From Terribacillus sp. FSL K6-0262 (GTDB taxonomy: Bacteria; Bacillota; Bacilli; Bacillales; Amphibacillaceae), in NCBI RefSeq assembly GCF_037977385.1, contig NZ_CP150277.1:3263001-3327000 (forward strand): 64,000 nucleotides of DNA, written 5' to 3'. Numbering within the stretch: position 1 is the stretch's first letter; the number at the start of each line of letters is the position of its first letter. The notes beneath the pieces are model-generated. The model saw only the letters and a list, made by a program, of their open reading frames with translations, ran no database searches and was not told the origin of the DNA. The position numbers and the translations under genes were made by a program. Positions 1 to 8,882 of the stretch are shown here, one piece after another.

Positions 1-411
1 ATGTGGCAGGATATCTTCTTTCAGAATAAAGAAAAGATGGCGCTCCTGCTTGATGATTGGATCGAGGAAATGCAAAAATTCCGGAAGCTTCTGCTGGAGG
101 ATCATAAACAAGAAATACATACCTATCTGGAAGAAGCGAAGCATTACCGGGATGGTTTGGAACCTCGGAAAAAAGGTGCGATTCCAGGCTACTATGATCT
201 ATACGTCGATATCACCGACCAGCCAGGCGCCCTGCAAAAGGTACTGACCATTATTGCCGACGCTGGATTGAGTATCGTCAATATTCAGATACTCGAGCTT
301 CGGGAAGGCCTGACAGGTGTCCTTCGACTCAGTTTCGCCGAACAGAAAATTCAGCTCAAGGCGAAGGGTGTACTGGAAGTATTCGGTTATGAAGTGAAGA
401 TAGAAGATTGA
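1..411 (+). CDS. tyrA: Prephenate dehydrogenase, C-terminal part (cut by window start)
   Basis: The reading frame is open at the left edge, so the first ATG is internal and the catalytic NAD-binding part lies outside the window. What remains is the end of the helical dimerisation domain (about residues 1-60) followed by an ACT domain (about 65-136, with the DITDQPGALQKVL signature), as in Bacillus-type TyrA. The enzyme oxidises prephenate to 4-hydroxyphenylpyruvate for tyrosine; ACT domains of this family usually sense the end product. aroA follows directly, and the tyrA-aroA-ypiA-ypiB order is that of B. subtilis, which supports the call. Confidence 0.85.
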   Translation: MWQDIFFQNKEKMALLLDDWIEEMQKFRKLLLEDHKQEIHTYLEEAKHYRDGLEPRKKGAIPGYYDLYVDITDQPGALQKVLTIIADAGLSIVNIQILELREGLTGVLRLSFAEQKIQLKAKGVLEVFGYEVKIED

Positions 412-422
412 AGGTGAAAACA

Positions 423-1712
423 GTGACAGATATTCGATTGCAGCCGACAGGGAAAGGGTTATCGGGTTCCATTACCGTCCCCGGGGATAAATCCATTTCC
501 CATCGGAGCATCATTTTTGGTTCTTTAGCCAAGGGGAAAACGACTGTCCGGCATTTCCTGAGCGGTGAGGATTGCCTTCGGACAATCGATGCCTTCCGGG
601 CGTTAGGCGTTTCGATTGAGCAGGATGGCGATACCGTCATCATTGAGAGTGAAGGGAAGGACAGCTTCCAGGAACCATTGCAGCCGATTTACTTCGGTAA
701 TTCAGGAACAACGGCACGTCTTCTGCTTGGGGTTTTCGCTGCCTTGCCATTCCATATCACAGCATATGGGGATGCGTCCTTGACGAAGCGGCCAATGGAC
801 CGTGTCGTCCTGCCGCTCCGTCAAATGGGTGCGAAAATCAACGGGCGCGAACAAGGCAAGTATTTACCGTTGGCAGTTGACGGACAGAAGCTGTCGGAGC
901 TTACATATCATACACCTGTCAAAAGCGCGCAGGTAAAATCCGCTTTGCTGCTGGCTGGTCTCTTAGCCGAGGGTGAAACCAGGATTTCAGAAGATGTCAA
1001 AACAAGGGACCATACCGAGCAGATGCTGAAAAGCTTCGGGGCAAACATCGATGTGAACGGGACGAGTGTCACGGTTCAAGGCGGACAGCAGCTCATCGGC
1101 ACCGATGTGTATGTGCCGGGGGATATTTCTTCGGCGGCGTTTTTCCTTGCTGCCGCCAGCATGGTACCGGGCAGCGATATCACCTTGACCAATACCGGAC
1201 TCAACGAGACACGCACCGGCATCCTGGATGTACTGCAAGACATGGGTGCCGATATGGAAATCAGGGAGCATAAGATCGAAGCTGGTGAGCGGATCGGGGA
1301 TATCAGGATCCGGTATCGTCCATTGAAAGGAATCGAGATCGGCGGTGATATCATTCCGCGGCTTATCGATGAATTGCCTATCTTGGCCTTGCTCGCTACC
1401 CAAGCCGATGGAGATACGATTATCAAAGATGCCGAAGAACTCCGGTTCAAGGAAACCGATCGAATTGAAGCCATTGCAGCTACACTGTCAAGCTTTGGGG
1501 CGGCAGTGGAAACGACGCCTGATGGCATGCGGATTCCGGGGAGCCAATCCCTGCAAGGTGCATCAGCGGATTCCTTTGGTGATCATCGTATCGGAATGAT
1601 GATTGCCATTGCCAGTTTGATTGCCCGGGGAGAAACTGTCCTTACTGATGCAGACAGCATCAATATCTCTTATCCATCATTTTTTGCGGATCTGCGGGCG
1701 CTGCAAAATTGA
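423..1712 (+). CDS. aroA: 3-phosphoshikimate 1-carboxyvinyltransferase (EPSP synthase)
   Basis: Transfers the enolpyruvyl group of PEP to shikimate-3-phosphate, the sixth step of the shikimate pathway. Family motifs occur in order: GDKSISHR near the N-terminus, GNSGTTARL, LTKRPMDR, the KSALLLAGL helix, DELPILAL, KETDR and GDHRIGM near the C-terminus. The length (429 aa) is normal. I chose the GTG start because AAGGTG lies six bases upstream; an in-frame TTG at 408, overlapping the tyrA stop, and a GTG at 414 are alternatives. It is almost certainly co-transcribed with tyrA and closed by a hairpin just downstream. Confidence 0.95.
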   Translation: MTDIRLQPTGKGLSGSITVPGDKSISHRSIIFGSLAKGKTTVRHFLSGEDCLRTIDAFRALGVSIEQDGDTVIIESEGKDSFQEPLQPIYFGNSGTTARLLLGVFAALPFHITAYGDASLTKRPMDRVVLPLRQMGAKINGREQGKYLPLAVDGQKLSELTYHTPVKSAQVKSALLLAGLLAEGETRISEDVKTRDHTEQMLKSFGANIDVNGTSVTVQGGQQLIGTDVYVPGDISSAAFFLAAASMVPGSDITLTNTGLNETRTGILDVLQDMGADMEIREHKIEAGERIGDIRIRYRPLKGIEIGGDIIPRLIDELPILALLATQADGDTIIKDAEELRFKETDRIEAIAATLSSFGAAVETTPDGMRIPGSQSLQGASADSFGDHRIGMMIAIASLIARGETVLTDADSINISYPSFFADLRALQN

Positions 1713-1718
1713 ATATGT

Positions 1719-1748
1719 CTGGTTCCCAGCAGGGAATCAGGCTTTTTT
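1719..1748 (+). terminator. Rho-independent terminator after aroA
   Basis: A 9-bp stem (CTGGTTCCC with GGGAATCAG, one G-U pair) around a 4-base loop is followed closely by a run of six T. Confidence 0.7.
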
Positions 1749-1833
1749 ACTGTTCTAAAGCCCTGGCTTTAGGTTACACTGAAGAAAGACTTAAAAAGCT
1801 AAAGAAGCGCGTAAATAGAAGGAAGTGTCAGAA

Positions 1834-3087
1834 ATGGAAGAATTGCAAAAAGCGATAACATATATGGAGAACGACCAGCCCAAGGAAGCGGTGGATACAT
1901 TGGAGGCATATTTGCCGCGCGCCAATGAAGAAGAGAAATTTACCATTGCCGAATTGTATATGCAATGGGGCCTGCATGAACAAGCAAAAGCCGTCCTTCT
2001 TCAGCTGGAGCAGATGTTCCCGGATGAAATGGAGCTTAAAATGATGCTGGCCGAGCTTCATATCGATTTGAATGAAGACCAAGAAGCAATCGATAAGCTT
2101 GATCAGATTGTCGAGGATGAGGACTATTTTGTACCGGCTCAAATTCAGCTTGCTGATTTATATCAAGCTCAAGGATTATTCGAAGTGGCAGAACAGAAAT
2201 TACTTGCCGCCAAACGTTTCGATCCATCTGAATCAGTCATCGATCTGGCATTGGGTGAACTGTCGCTATCAACCGGCTCTTATTTGAAGGCGATCACGTA
2301 TTACGAAAAAATTTATGAAAAAGAGACCGTAATGGGGGATATCGATATTGCCCTTCGTTTAGCCGAAGCTTATGCAGCAACGGGTGAATTCGAAAAAGCA
2401 TTGACTTATTACCAGGAAACGGATGTCGAGGACGTGGAGCAGCTATTCAGCTATGGTTTCACTGCGTTCAAGCTATCCAGATACGACATTGCCATCAACA
2501 TTTGGGAAAAGCTTCTCAAAGAAGAAGCTGATTATCTGTCTGTCTATGAGTATCTGGCCAAAGCCTATGAAGAAGAGGGTTTGATCGAGAAAGCTTTTGA
2601 AACGGCGGAAAAAGGTTTGGCGCTGGATGAATATAACCAAAAGCTTTATTTCACTGCGGGCCGTCTTGCCAGACAGCTGGGAAGGAATGACCGCAGCTAC
2701 TTCCTGATCCGTCATGCAATCGCGCTCGATCCGGGCTACAAAGAAGCAATTCTATATTTGATCGAGAATTTCAAGCTTGATGAAGATCATGAGGCAATCA
2801 TCGAGTTATTGACACATATCCTGGAGACAGATGAAGAAGATGCAGCGTACCGCTGGGAGCTGGCACGTGCCTATAATGAAACGGAAAACTTCGATGAGGC
2901 ATTAAACGCATACAGGGAAGCATATACTAACTTCAAAGATGATAGCGATTTTCTAAAAGAATACGGATATTTCCTATTGGAAGAAGGGAGGATGCAAGAG
3001 GCTGTCGAAATACTTAAAGAGTATCTTCGCCTGGAGCCATCGGATATCGAAGTAGAAGAGAATATCAACCGGCTCTTGTCTCAATAA
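1834..3087 (+). CDS. ypiA: TPR-repeat protein YpiA
   Basis: An acidic, soluble 417-aa protein built from tandem tetratricopeptide repeats across its whole length. Repeated helix pairs with the A-x-x-Y/L-x-x-G pattern are visible (for example ALTYYQET, KAYEEEGLIEKAFE, AVEILKEYLRLEP). There is no signal peptide or catalytic motif, so a scaffold or adaptor role is likely but the partner is unknown. Position between aroA and ypiB matches B. subtilis ypiA. The ATG at 1834 has AGAAGGAA at good distance; a GTG at 1825 is in frame but sits on top of the ribosome binding site. Confidence 0.88.
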   Translation: MEELQKAITYMENDQPKEAVDTLEAYLPRANEEEKFTIAELYMQWGLHEQAKAVLLQLEQMFPDEMELKMMLAELHIDLNEDQEAIDKLDQIVEDEDYFVPAQIQLADLYQAQGLFEVAEQKLLAAKRFDPSESVIDLALGELSLSTGSYLKAITYYEKIYEKETVMGDIDIALRLAEAYAATGEFEKALTYYQETDVEDVEQLFSYGFTAFKLSRYDIAINIWEKLLKEEADYLSVYEYLAKAYEEEGLIEKAFETAEKGLALDEYNQKLYFTAGRLARQLGRNDRSYFLIRHAIALDPGYKEAILYLIENFKLDEDHEAIIELLTHILETDEEDAAYRWELARAYNETENFDEALNAYREAYTNFKDDSDFLKEYGYFLLEEGRMQEAVEILKEYLRLEPSDIEVEENINRLLSQ

Positions 3088-3131
3088 ATGCATTGAATTG
3101 AAATCATTTCGCTTTCTGGGAGGGGGCACAT

Positions 3132-3701
3132 ATGAATATTTCCGTTACCATGCAAGATAAGAAAACGTTCATTCGCTGGTTTTTGGATAATTACCAATTG
3201 AAGCGCAGGGAAAGTGTCTGGATCTTGAACTACTTGATCAATCATGATTCGTTTCTTGATAATGTACATTTCATCCGCGAAGCAAGATTCAGTCCCAGAG
3301 GAATCATCATATCCGCCCATTGTTCAGATGAAGTGCCGTTTCGTTTTTATAAGGACAATATCGTTACGACCGATGCGGAAAAATCATTCCATGATATCCG
3401 CATGAACAAGAAAGATCCTGTCTATATTCAACTCAATTTCAAGAATTCCCATCAGAGCATGGAATACGTTGCAGTGCTTGAGGATAATCCATTCCTGCCG
3501 GAGGATCATTATGTCACAAAAGAAGACCGGCAGCTGGCAGCGAAACTTCTCGACGCATCGCATTATCAATACAAGAAGAAAAAACTGCAAGAAGCAATTG
3601 ATTTGGCTCTTGATAAGAGGGATGAAGATAAATTTCGCTTATTAAGCAAGGCGATGCGTCAATTGAAAGAAGAGGCGGAAGATAAAATTGAACATATTTA
3701 A
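3132..3701 (+). CDS. ypiB: UPF0302 family protein YpiB
   Basis: A 189-aa soluble protein of the Firmicute UPF0302/YpiB family, function not established. The N-terminal two thirds form a compact domain ([20 protein letters not shown] near the start). The last 55 residues are helical and highly charged, as usual in this family. A strong GGGAGGGGG site precedes the ATG. The last 49 bases of the gene belong to a 107-bp sequence repeated immediately downstream, so the final codons occur twice but only the first copy is in the gene. In B. subtilis the next genes would be ypiF-qcrABC; here they are absent. Confidence 0.9.
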   Translation: MNISVTMQDKKTFIRWFLDNYQLKRRESVWILNYLINHDSFLDNVHFIREARFSPRGIIISAHCSDEVPFRFYKDNIVTTDAEKSFHDIRMNKKDPVYIQLNFKNSHQSMEYVAVLEDNPFLPEDHYVTKEDRQLAAKLLDASHYQYKKKKLQEAIDLALDKRDEDKFRLLSKAMRQLKEEAEDKIEHI

Positions 3702-3734
3702 ATAGATGCGCCGTAACGGCGCATCTATTTTTTT
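3702..3734 (+). terminator. Terminator after ypiB, first copy
   Basis: Stem ATAGATGCGCCG / CGGCGCATCTAT around a TAA loop, followed by a T tract. This is the first of two identical copies. Confidence 0.92.
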
Positions 3735-3808
3735 CTTTCTTGTTTAAAGTGCCGGGACAGATGCGTCAATTGAAAGAAGAGGCGGAAGATAAAATTGAAC
3801 ATATTTAA

Positions 3809-3841
3809 ATAGATGCGCCGTAACGGCGCATCTATTTTTTT
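3809..3841 (+). terminator. Terminator, duplicated second copy
   Basis: Same hairpin and T tract as the previous one, 107 bp downstream, produced by the tandem duplication. Confidence 0.92.
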
Positions 3842-3946
3842 CTTTCTTGTTTAAAGTGCCGGGACAAAAGATATTCTGCTAAAATAAAGTGACTGCCCAT
3901 CGCAGGGCAGGGGAATACATAATCGAAATGAAAGGACAAGCACATC

Positions 3947-4528
3947 ATGTATCGTCTTCTTTTCCATCGTTATAGTATCTTGTTATTATTCATCATCAAT
4001 CTTTTTGGAACGATTTATGGATATATCTGGTACGGCTGGCAGCTTAAAATCACGCCGGCGATTTTCCTTCCCTTTGTGCCGGATAGTCCGACGGCCAGCC
4101 TCTTTTTTACGATATTCCTAGGTTTATTGTTAATCGGGAAACAGAACGGTTATATCGAAGCTCTGGCAGTCGTCTCTTTGTTCAAGTACGGCATATGGGC
4201 CGTCGTGATGAATCTTTTGACGCTGGCAGTCGCCGGAACACTTTCCTGGCAGGGATATATGCTCATAGCTTCCCATTTCGCCATGGCTGTCCAGGGTATT
4301 CTGTATGCCCCGCTTTATCGCGTGAAATTGCGTCATCTGGCATTGGCTGCCATTGTCGTCCTGCATAATGATATCATTGACTATGTTTTCGGTATGATGC
4401 CGATATATGGCAATTTGACGGATTACAGTGATGTGATTGGGTATTTCACCTTCTGGCTTAGCATCGTTTCCATTTTCGTCGGTTATATCGTCACACAGCG
4501 GAAATCATCACGCAATCCAAATAAATGA
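3947..4528 (+). CDS. ypjA: DUF1405 membrane protein YpjA
   Basis: A 193-aa integral membrane protein with about five to six hydrophobic segments, starting at residue 8 (SILLLFIINLFGTIYGYIW) and ending with a short basic tail (TQRKSSRNPNK). It matches the DUF1405/YpjA family of Bacilli, whose function is unknown. Conserved polar positions such as GYIWYGWQL and LHNDIIDY lie between membrane segments. In B. subtilis it follows qcrC; here it follows the duplicated ypiB terminator. Its 5' region holds a small hairpin (CTGCCC/GGGCAG near 3893-3911) of unknown meaning. Confidence 0.85.
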   Translation: MYRLLFHRYSILLLFIINLFGTIYGYIWYGWQLKITPAIFLPFVPDSPTASLFFTIFLGLLLIGKQNGYIEALAVVSLFKYGIWAVVMNLLTLAVAGTLSWQGYMLIASHFAMAVQGILYAPLYRVKLRHLALAAIVVLHNDIIDYVFGMMPIYGNLTDYSDVIGYFTFWLSIVSIFVGYIVTQRKSSRNPNK

Positions 4529-4598
4529 GGCGGATACCGACATATCCAGGGGCTTTCCAGCATAGGCTGTAGGAACATCTAAAAAAGAGGGGATGCTT

Positions 4599-4919
4599 AT
4601 GAAAAAGCTGCTTCTCGTCATCGTCCTGACAGCCTCTTTTTTTGTACTTGCCAACATTGCCGATATCATGCTGCAGCCGCAAACAGAGGCGCTATCGTCA
4701 TCTTCCGACAAAATGCTTCAAACGTTTGATCAACAATTCCATACACTTCCTGCATACTTGTATAGCGTTGCAGTACCTGATAAAAGCAGTTATGGAACGG
4801 GGCGTTTCTGGGGAATACTTGGTATTAGTGCAAGCATAGTAGGGACGCTTATTTATGTCGGCTATAAGAAGTATCGAGCCGAAAATGACAAAAGTGTGAA
4901 CAAGGATCCCAATAGTTGA
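4599..4919 (+). CDS. Short YpjB-like membrane protein
   Basis: A 106-aa protein with an N-terminal hydrophobic segment (KKLLLVIVLTASFFVLANI, a signal or anchor) and a C-terminal membrane helix (GILGISASIVGTLIYVGYKK) followed by a charged tail. Position after ypjA is that of B. subtilis ypjB, a sporulation-linked membrane protein of roughly 260 aa. The two ends look YpjB-like but the middle is almost gone, so it may be a shortened form or an unrelated small protein. The ATG at 4599 has GAGGGG six bases upstream; an ATG at 4593 is too close to that site. Confidence 0.6.
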   Translation: MKKLLLVIVLTASFFVLANIADIMLQPQTEALSSSSDKMLQTFDQQFHTLPAYLYSVAVPDKSSYGTGRFWGILGISASIVGTLIYVGYKKYRAENDKSVNKDPNS

Positions 4920-4985
4920 TTTTTTTTGAATTCTTGACTAAAATTGACCTTAATAAGTTCCAAATATTTTTATGGAGGAATGTAT

Positions 4986-5672
4986 ATGTCACTAGGTGCT
5001 TATATTATCTATATAGCACTTCTTCTGATTATCCCGTTATGGGCTCAATCGAAGGTTAAAAGTACGTACAAAAAATATTCGAAAGTAGAAACGTCTTCTC
5101 TGATGACTGGTGCACAGGTTGCGAGAAAGATCCTTGATGATAACGGCATTTATGATGTGCAGATCGAGGAAACACGTGGTATGCTGTCCGACCACTATGA
5201 TCCTCGCCATAAAGTTGTCCGTCTGTCCACTGATAACTATCATGGCCACTCCATGGCAGCAGCGGCTGTCTCTGCCCACGAAGTAGGACACGCAATCCAG
5301 GACGCAGAAGGGTACGGCTTCCTGAAATTCCGTACAGCGCTTGCTCCGGCAGCTGCTTGGGGGAATAACCTTTCCTTCCTGCTTATCATTGCAGGTGCGA
5401 TCTTTGGAGCTCTGAGTCTGGTGGGATGGGGTATCGCGCTATTCAGTATCGCGGTATTGTTCCAGCTTGTCACCTTGCCGGTCGAGTTCAATGCATCGAA
5501 CCGCGCGATGGCTCAGCTGGTTTCCACCGGAATCATCCGGAATGATGAAGAACGCTCTACGAAGAAAGTGTTGAATGCGGCAGCGATGACTTATGTTGCA
5601 GCAGCTCTGGTAGCAGTTGCCGAGCTTGTACGCTTCATCCTCATGTTCTTTGTAGGCAATAGCGAAGAATAA
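4986..5672 (+). CDS. yugP: Membrane zinc metallopeptidase (YugP family)
   Basis: A 228-aa membrane protein of the neutral zinc metallopeptidase family YugP. An N-terminal membrane segment is followed by a cytoplasm-facing region with the zinc-binding HEVGH motif (SAHEVGHAIQD, about residue 98). Three more hydrophobic segments follow, and the FNASNRAMAQL stretch typical of the family lies near residue 170. The substrate is unknown. The start is fixed by GGAGG seven bases before the ATG; an upstream in-frame ATG at 4944 has no such site. It ends in a palindromic terminator. Confidence 0.9.
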   Translation: MSLGAYIIYIALLLIIPLWAQSKVKSTYKKYSKVETSSLMTGAQVARKILDDNGIYDVQIEETRGMLSDHYDPRHKVVRLSTDNYHGHSMAAAAVSAHEVGHAIQDAEGYGFLKFRTALAPAAAWGNNLSFLLIIAGAIFGALSLVGWGIALFSIAVLFQLVTLPVEFNASNRAMAQLVSTGIIRNDEERSTKKVLNAAAMTYVAAALVAVAELVRFILMFFVGNSEE

Positions 5673-5677
5673 GAATA

Positions 5678-5704
5678 GGCATCCCGCGGGATGCCTTTTT
5701 TTAT
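5678..5704 (+). terminator. Terminator after yugP
   Basis: GGCATCCCGCGGGATGCC is a perfect 18-base palindrome followed by a T-rich run. It lies between convergent genes and probably serves mainly the plus strand. Confidence 0.88.
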
Positions 5705-6225
5705 TGGGTCTGTATGACCTTGATCAGTTCCCGGAGATAGTCGGGCAAATCAGGCGGACGGCGGCTGCTCACGATATGGCCATCGACGACGACTGCTTCA
5801 TCATGCCAGATGGCGCCGGCATTCGTCATGTCATCTTTGATTCCGGGGGTGCTCGTCACGTTCACACCTTTCAGTATACCGGCAGAGATCAACACCCAGC
5901 CCGCATGGCATATTTGCCCGATCGGTTTTTTGTGGCTGTGAAAATGACGGGTGATTTCCAAAACACTATGGAAACGGCGCAGTTTATCCGGCGACCAGCC
6001 TCCTGGTACGAGCAATGCATCATACTCATCCGGAATGACTTCCTCGAACGCTGCATCCGACGTGGCCGGAACACCATATTTCCCTTTGTACACCATATTG
6101 GCAGCTTCCCCTGCCAAACGGACTTCCGCACCAGCCTCGCGCAGTCTCAGGACGGGATACCATAACTCCAAATCTTCAAAATCATCACTTACAAAAGAAA
6201 GTATCTTTTTACCGGTAAGCTCCAT
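5701..6225 (-). CDS. DJ-1/PfpI family protein
   Basis: A 174-aa protein of the DJ-1/PfpI superfamily (YfkM/YraA-like general stress proteins in Bacillus). The nucleophile elbow GQICHAGW carries the conserved Cys-His pair, an acidic residue follows the first strand (FVSDDFEDLELWYP), and LVPGGWSPD is the family strand-loop. Members act on glycated proteins or as glyoxalases/proteases; which applies here cannot be told. Two adjacent ATG codons follow AGAGGTG; I take the second for spacing. A longer in-frame N-terminus reaching 6264 lacks a site of its own. Confidence 0.85.
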   Translation of the reverse strand: MELTGKKILSFVSDDFEDLELWYPVLRLREAGAEVRLAGEAANMVYKGKYGVPATSDAAFEEVIPDEYDALLVPGGWSPDKLRRFHSVLEITRHFHSHKKPIGQICHAGWVLISAGILKGVNVTSTPGIKDDMTNAGAIWHDEAVVVDGHIVSSRRPPDLPDYLRELIKVIQTQ

Positions 6226-6291
6226 CATCACACCTCTTTCGTTTATTCCTCTCCACTTTATCAATACATTCGCATGAATGCATGCAAAAAG

Positions 6292-7164
6292 CTAATCTGT
6301 GTGATAGGGCTTTTTATTTTCATCGAGTGTAAAACCTTCGCCCATCACATCGTGCACCTCACTGAGTGCCACAAAAGCATGCGGGTCGACCGAGGTGATG
6401 ATTGCTTTGAGTTTGACGATTTCGTTCCGGGCGACGACACAATAGAGGACATCCCTCTTTTCACCGGTGAAACTGCCCCTGCCGTCAAGGACGGTGACAC
6501 CCCGGTCCATCTGTTTTAAAATTTGATTGGCGATGGCGGCGCTTTGCGTGGAGATGATGGTCGCACCTCTTGCCGAGTAGGCGCCTTCCTGGATGAAATC
6601 GATGACTCTGGCGCCGACAAAGACAGCGACCAGAGTATACATACCCCGAATCAGATCAAGATAGGTGAGTACGGAGGTGACGATGACGATTGCATCGAAC
6701 ATGAACATCGTCCGCCCCATCGTCCAGCCGGCATACTTATTGGCCAGCCGGGCAATGATGTCGACTCCGCCCGTGGTACCGCCATAACGGAAAATGATCC
6801 CGAGCCCGACACCGATGAATACCCCGGCTAATAGCGAGGCAATCAGCAAATCATTCCCTAAATCAATATGGAGGGAATACGTTTGGAATAAGCGGAGGAA
6901 GAGGGAAACAGCCACTGTCCCGATGATCGTATAAGCAAATGTCGTCCGGCCGAGGAATTTCCAGCCGATCAAAAACAGCGGGATGTTCAGCACCAGGTTC
7001 GTAATAGCCGGATCCCAGTCAAATTCGAATAGTAAAATGAGCGTAATCCCGGTGAATCCGCCTTCCCCGAGTTTATTCGCAATATTGAAATGGACAATGC
7101 CGAATGAAAAGATGGCTGCACCCAACAGGATGAACAGGATGTTCTTCAAACGCAGTCTTAACAT
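6292..7164 (-). CDS. ypjC: YitT/DUF2179 membrane protein YpjC
   Basis: A 290-aa protein with five or six membrane segments in the first 200 residues (YitT domain, with FRYGGTTGGVDIIARL). A soluble C-terminal DUF2179 domain follows (about 205-285, with RGVTVLDGRGSFTGEKRD and a VDPHAF motif). The cellular role is not established. GGAGGT lies six bases before the start. B. subtilis ypjC sits between ypjB and ypjD; here it is inverted, and two unrelated genes lie between it and the ypjB position. Confidence 0.88.
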   Translation of the reverse strand: MLRLRLKNILFILLGAAIFSFGIVHFNIANKLGEGGFTGITLILLFEFDWDPAITNLVLNIPLFLIGWKFLGRTTFAYTIIGTVAVSLFLRLFQTYSLHIDLGNDLLIASLLAGVFIGVGLGIIFRYGGTTGGVDIIARLANKYAGWTMGRTMFMFDAIVIVTSVLTYLDLIRGMYTLVAVFVGARVIDFIQEGAYSARGATIISTQSAAIANQILKQMDRGVTVLDGRGSFTGEKRDVLYCVVARNEIVKLKAIITSVDPHAFVALSEVHDVMGEGFTLDENKKPYHTD

Positions 7165-7248
7165 GGTCTACCTCCTAAAATGACAATTCCTTCTATATTA
7201 TAGACAACAAAGACCTTCTCTACAAATATGCCTCATAGGTAAAAACAT

Positions 7249-7278
7249 TTGTCAAACGCCTTATTTTTAGGCTAACAT
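7249..7278 (+). promoter_or_regulatory. Possible sigma-A promoter of the mazG-dapB operon
   Basis: TTGTCA, 18 bases, TAACAT, placed 30 bases before the first ATG of the long operon. Moderate match to consensus. Confidence 0.45.
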
Positions 7279-7308
7279 GGTAATGATACAGTGAAAGGAA
7301 GAAAGCGC

Positions 7309-7659
7309 ATGAGTACAGTATATACGACCAAGGAAATACAAGAGCGGGTCGACGCTTATATTTCCCAATTCAAAGAAGGTTATTTCTCACCGCTCAGCAT
7401 GCTTGCCCGCATGACCGAAGAAGTGGGGGAGCTGGCCAGGGAAGTGAATCATACATATGGCGAAAAGCCAAAGAAAGCAAGTGAAGCGGACAATACGGTG
7501 ACGGATGAACTCGGAGATATCATCTTTGTACTGACCAGCTTTGCCAACTCCCTTGATATCGACCTGTCTGAAGCATTCGAGAAATCGATGACGAAGTTCG
7601 AAACAAGGGACAAAGACAGATGGACGAAGAAGACACAGGAGGATTTACAGAATGACTAA
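7309..7659 (+). CDS. ypjD: MazG-like nucleotide pyrophosphohydrolase YpjD
   Basis: A 116-aa single-domain MazG-like protein. The [10 protein letters not shown] and [11 protein letters not shown] motifs give the four acidic residues that bind magnesium in all-alpha NTP pyrophosphohydrolases. Members hydrolyse non-canonical or surplus (d)NTPs to the monophosphate and pyrophosphate. It is first in the operon and overlaps dapB by 8 bp, as in B. subtilis. The ATG at 7309 has AAAGGAAG eight bases upstream; an in-frame GTG at 7291 precedes that site. Confidence 0.92.
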   Translation: MSTVYTTKEIQERVDAYISQFKEGYFSPLSMLARMTEEVGELAREVNHTYGEKPKKASEADNTVTDELGDIIFVLTSFANSLDIDLSEAFEKSMTKFETRDKDRWTKKTQEDLQND

Positions 7660-8458
7660 AGATACTATTAGGATCATCGTGGCTGGACCAAGAGGCCGGA
7701 TGGGCTCGGAAGCATTGCAGCTTATAGAGCGGACGGCTCATTTTGAGCTTGTCGGAGCTATCGACCGAAGAAATGGAGGCAAGCGCATTGCCGATATCGA
7801 CGGTTTGACAGCAAGCGATGCCGTCATCTATGAGGATGCTGCGGCGTGCCTGCGTGAGGTCGATGCGGATGTGCTGATCGACTTGACTGTACCGGAGACA
7901 GGCTACAAACATATGAAGCTTGCCATCGAACATGGCGTACGTCCCGTAGTCGGTACTTCCGGGTTCACCGAAGGACAAGTGCAAGAGCTGCAGCAGCTAA
8001 GTGAAGAGAAGGGGATCGGAGCGATCATCGCACCTAACTTTGCAATCGGAGCAGTGCTCATGATGCAATTTGCCAAGCAGGCAGCCAAATACTTCCCGAC
8101 AGTGGAAATCATCGAAAAGCATCATGACCAGAAGCTTGACGCACCGAGCGGCACCGCAGTGAAAACGGCACAGCTCATTCAGGAAGTACGGAAACCGGCC
8201 AAACAAGGACATCCGGATGAGAAAGAGACGATCCCTGGGGCACGGGGGGCGGATATCGATGGCATGCGGATCCATAGTGTACGTCTTCCAGGACTTGTTG
8301 CACACCAGGAAGTCATTTTCGGTGCACCTGGGGAGCAATTCACTGTCAAGCATGATTCTTTCAACCGTGCGTCGTTTATGTCTGGTGTAGAGCTTGCGGT
8401 GGAGCGTGTCATGAAGATGGACATACTGGCATACGGTTTAGAAAATATACTGGAATGA
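7652..8458 (+). CDS. dapB: 4-hydroxy-tetrahydrodipicolinate reductase
   Basis: Reduces hydroxy-tetrahydrodipicolinate with NAD(P)H in the lysine/diaminopimelate pathway, which also supplies peptidoglycan cross-links and spore dipicolinate. It shows the N-terminal [10 protein letters not shown] nucleotide-binding loop, the VVGTSGFT segment, the catalytic [15 protein letters not shown] stretch (about 155-169) and [16 protein letters not shown]. The 268-aa length is typical. An AGGAGG site lies within the end of the mazG-like gene, and the overlap indicates coupled translation. Confidence 0.97.
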   Translation: MTKDTIRIIVAGPRGRMGSEALQLIERTAHFELVGAIDRRNGGKRIADIDGLTASDAVIYEDAAACLREVDADVLIDLTVPETGYKHMKLAIEHGVRPVVGTSGFTEGQVQELQQLSEEKGIGAIIAPNFAIGAVLMMQFAKQAAKYFPTVEIIEKHHDQKLDAPSGTAVKTAQLIQEVRKPAKQGHPDEKETIPGARGADIDGMRIHSVRLPGLVAHQEVIFGAPGEQFTVKHDSFNRASFMSGVELAVERVMKMDILAYGLENILE

Positions 8459-8468
8459 GGCGGTAGAC

Positions 8469-8882
8469 ATGCATATTGCTTTAATTGCCCACGACAAGAA
8501 AAAACCTGAAATGGTCCGATTCACGATTGCATATAAGGAAATGCTGAAAAAACACACCCTGTATGCTACAGGGACAACCGGCACACGCATCAAGGAAGCC
8601 ACAGGCTTACCGGTGGAATTGTTCCAGTCCGGCCCGCTTGGAGGGGATCAGCAGATCGGTGCCCGTATTGCAACGAATCAAATGGATCTGATCATCTTCT
8701 TCCGGGATCCGCTGACAGCACAGCCGCATGAACCTGATGTAAGTGCGCTTATGAGATTATGTGATGTGCATCGCATTCCGCTTGCCACCAATCTGGCAGC
8801 AGCCGAAATATTCATCCGCGGATTGGACCGGGGCGATTTCGATTGGCGCCAGATCATCCGGGACCGTGAGCCGGAACTATGA
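8469..8882 (+). CDS. mgsA: Methylglyoxal synthase
   Basis: Converts dihydroxyacetone phosphate to methylglyoxal and phosphate, a bypass of lower glycolysis. The N-terminal ALIAHDKKK motif, the phosphate-binding TGTTGTRI loop, [13 protein letters not shown] with the catalytic aspartate, and [15 protein letters not shown] are all present. At 137 aa it is of normal length. It sits ten bases after dapB and overlaps bshA by four bases (ATGA). In B. subtilis bshB1 lies between mgsA and bshA; here the two are fused end to end. Confidence 0.97.
   Translation: MHIALIAHDKKKPEMVRFTIAYKEMLKKHTLYATGTTGTRIKEATGLPVELFQSGPLGGDQQIGARIATNQMDLIIFFRDPLTAQPHEPDVSALMRLCDVHRIPLATNLAAAEIFIRGLDRGDFDWRQIIRDREPEL

Larger units (their letters stand above)
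3653..3866. repeat. Exact 107-bp tandem duplication (3653-3759 and 3760-3866)
   Basis: Two adjacent copies match at every position when read side by side, including the length of the seven-T tract. Each copy carries the last 16 codons of ypiB, its stop codon, the terminator hairpin and about 30 bases of spacer. The second copy cannot be translated as ypiB but places a second, identical terminator before ypjA. Perfect identity implies a very recent duplication, or an assembly error. Confidence 0.97.
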
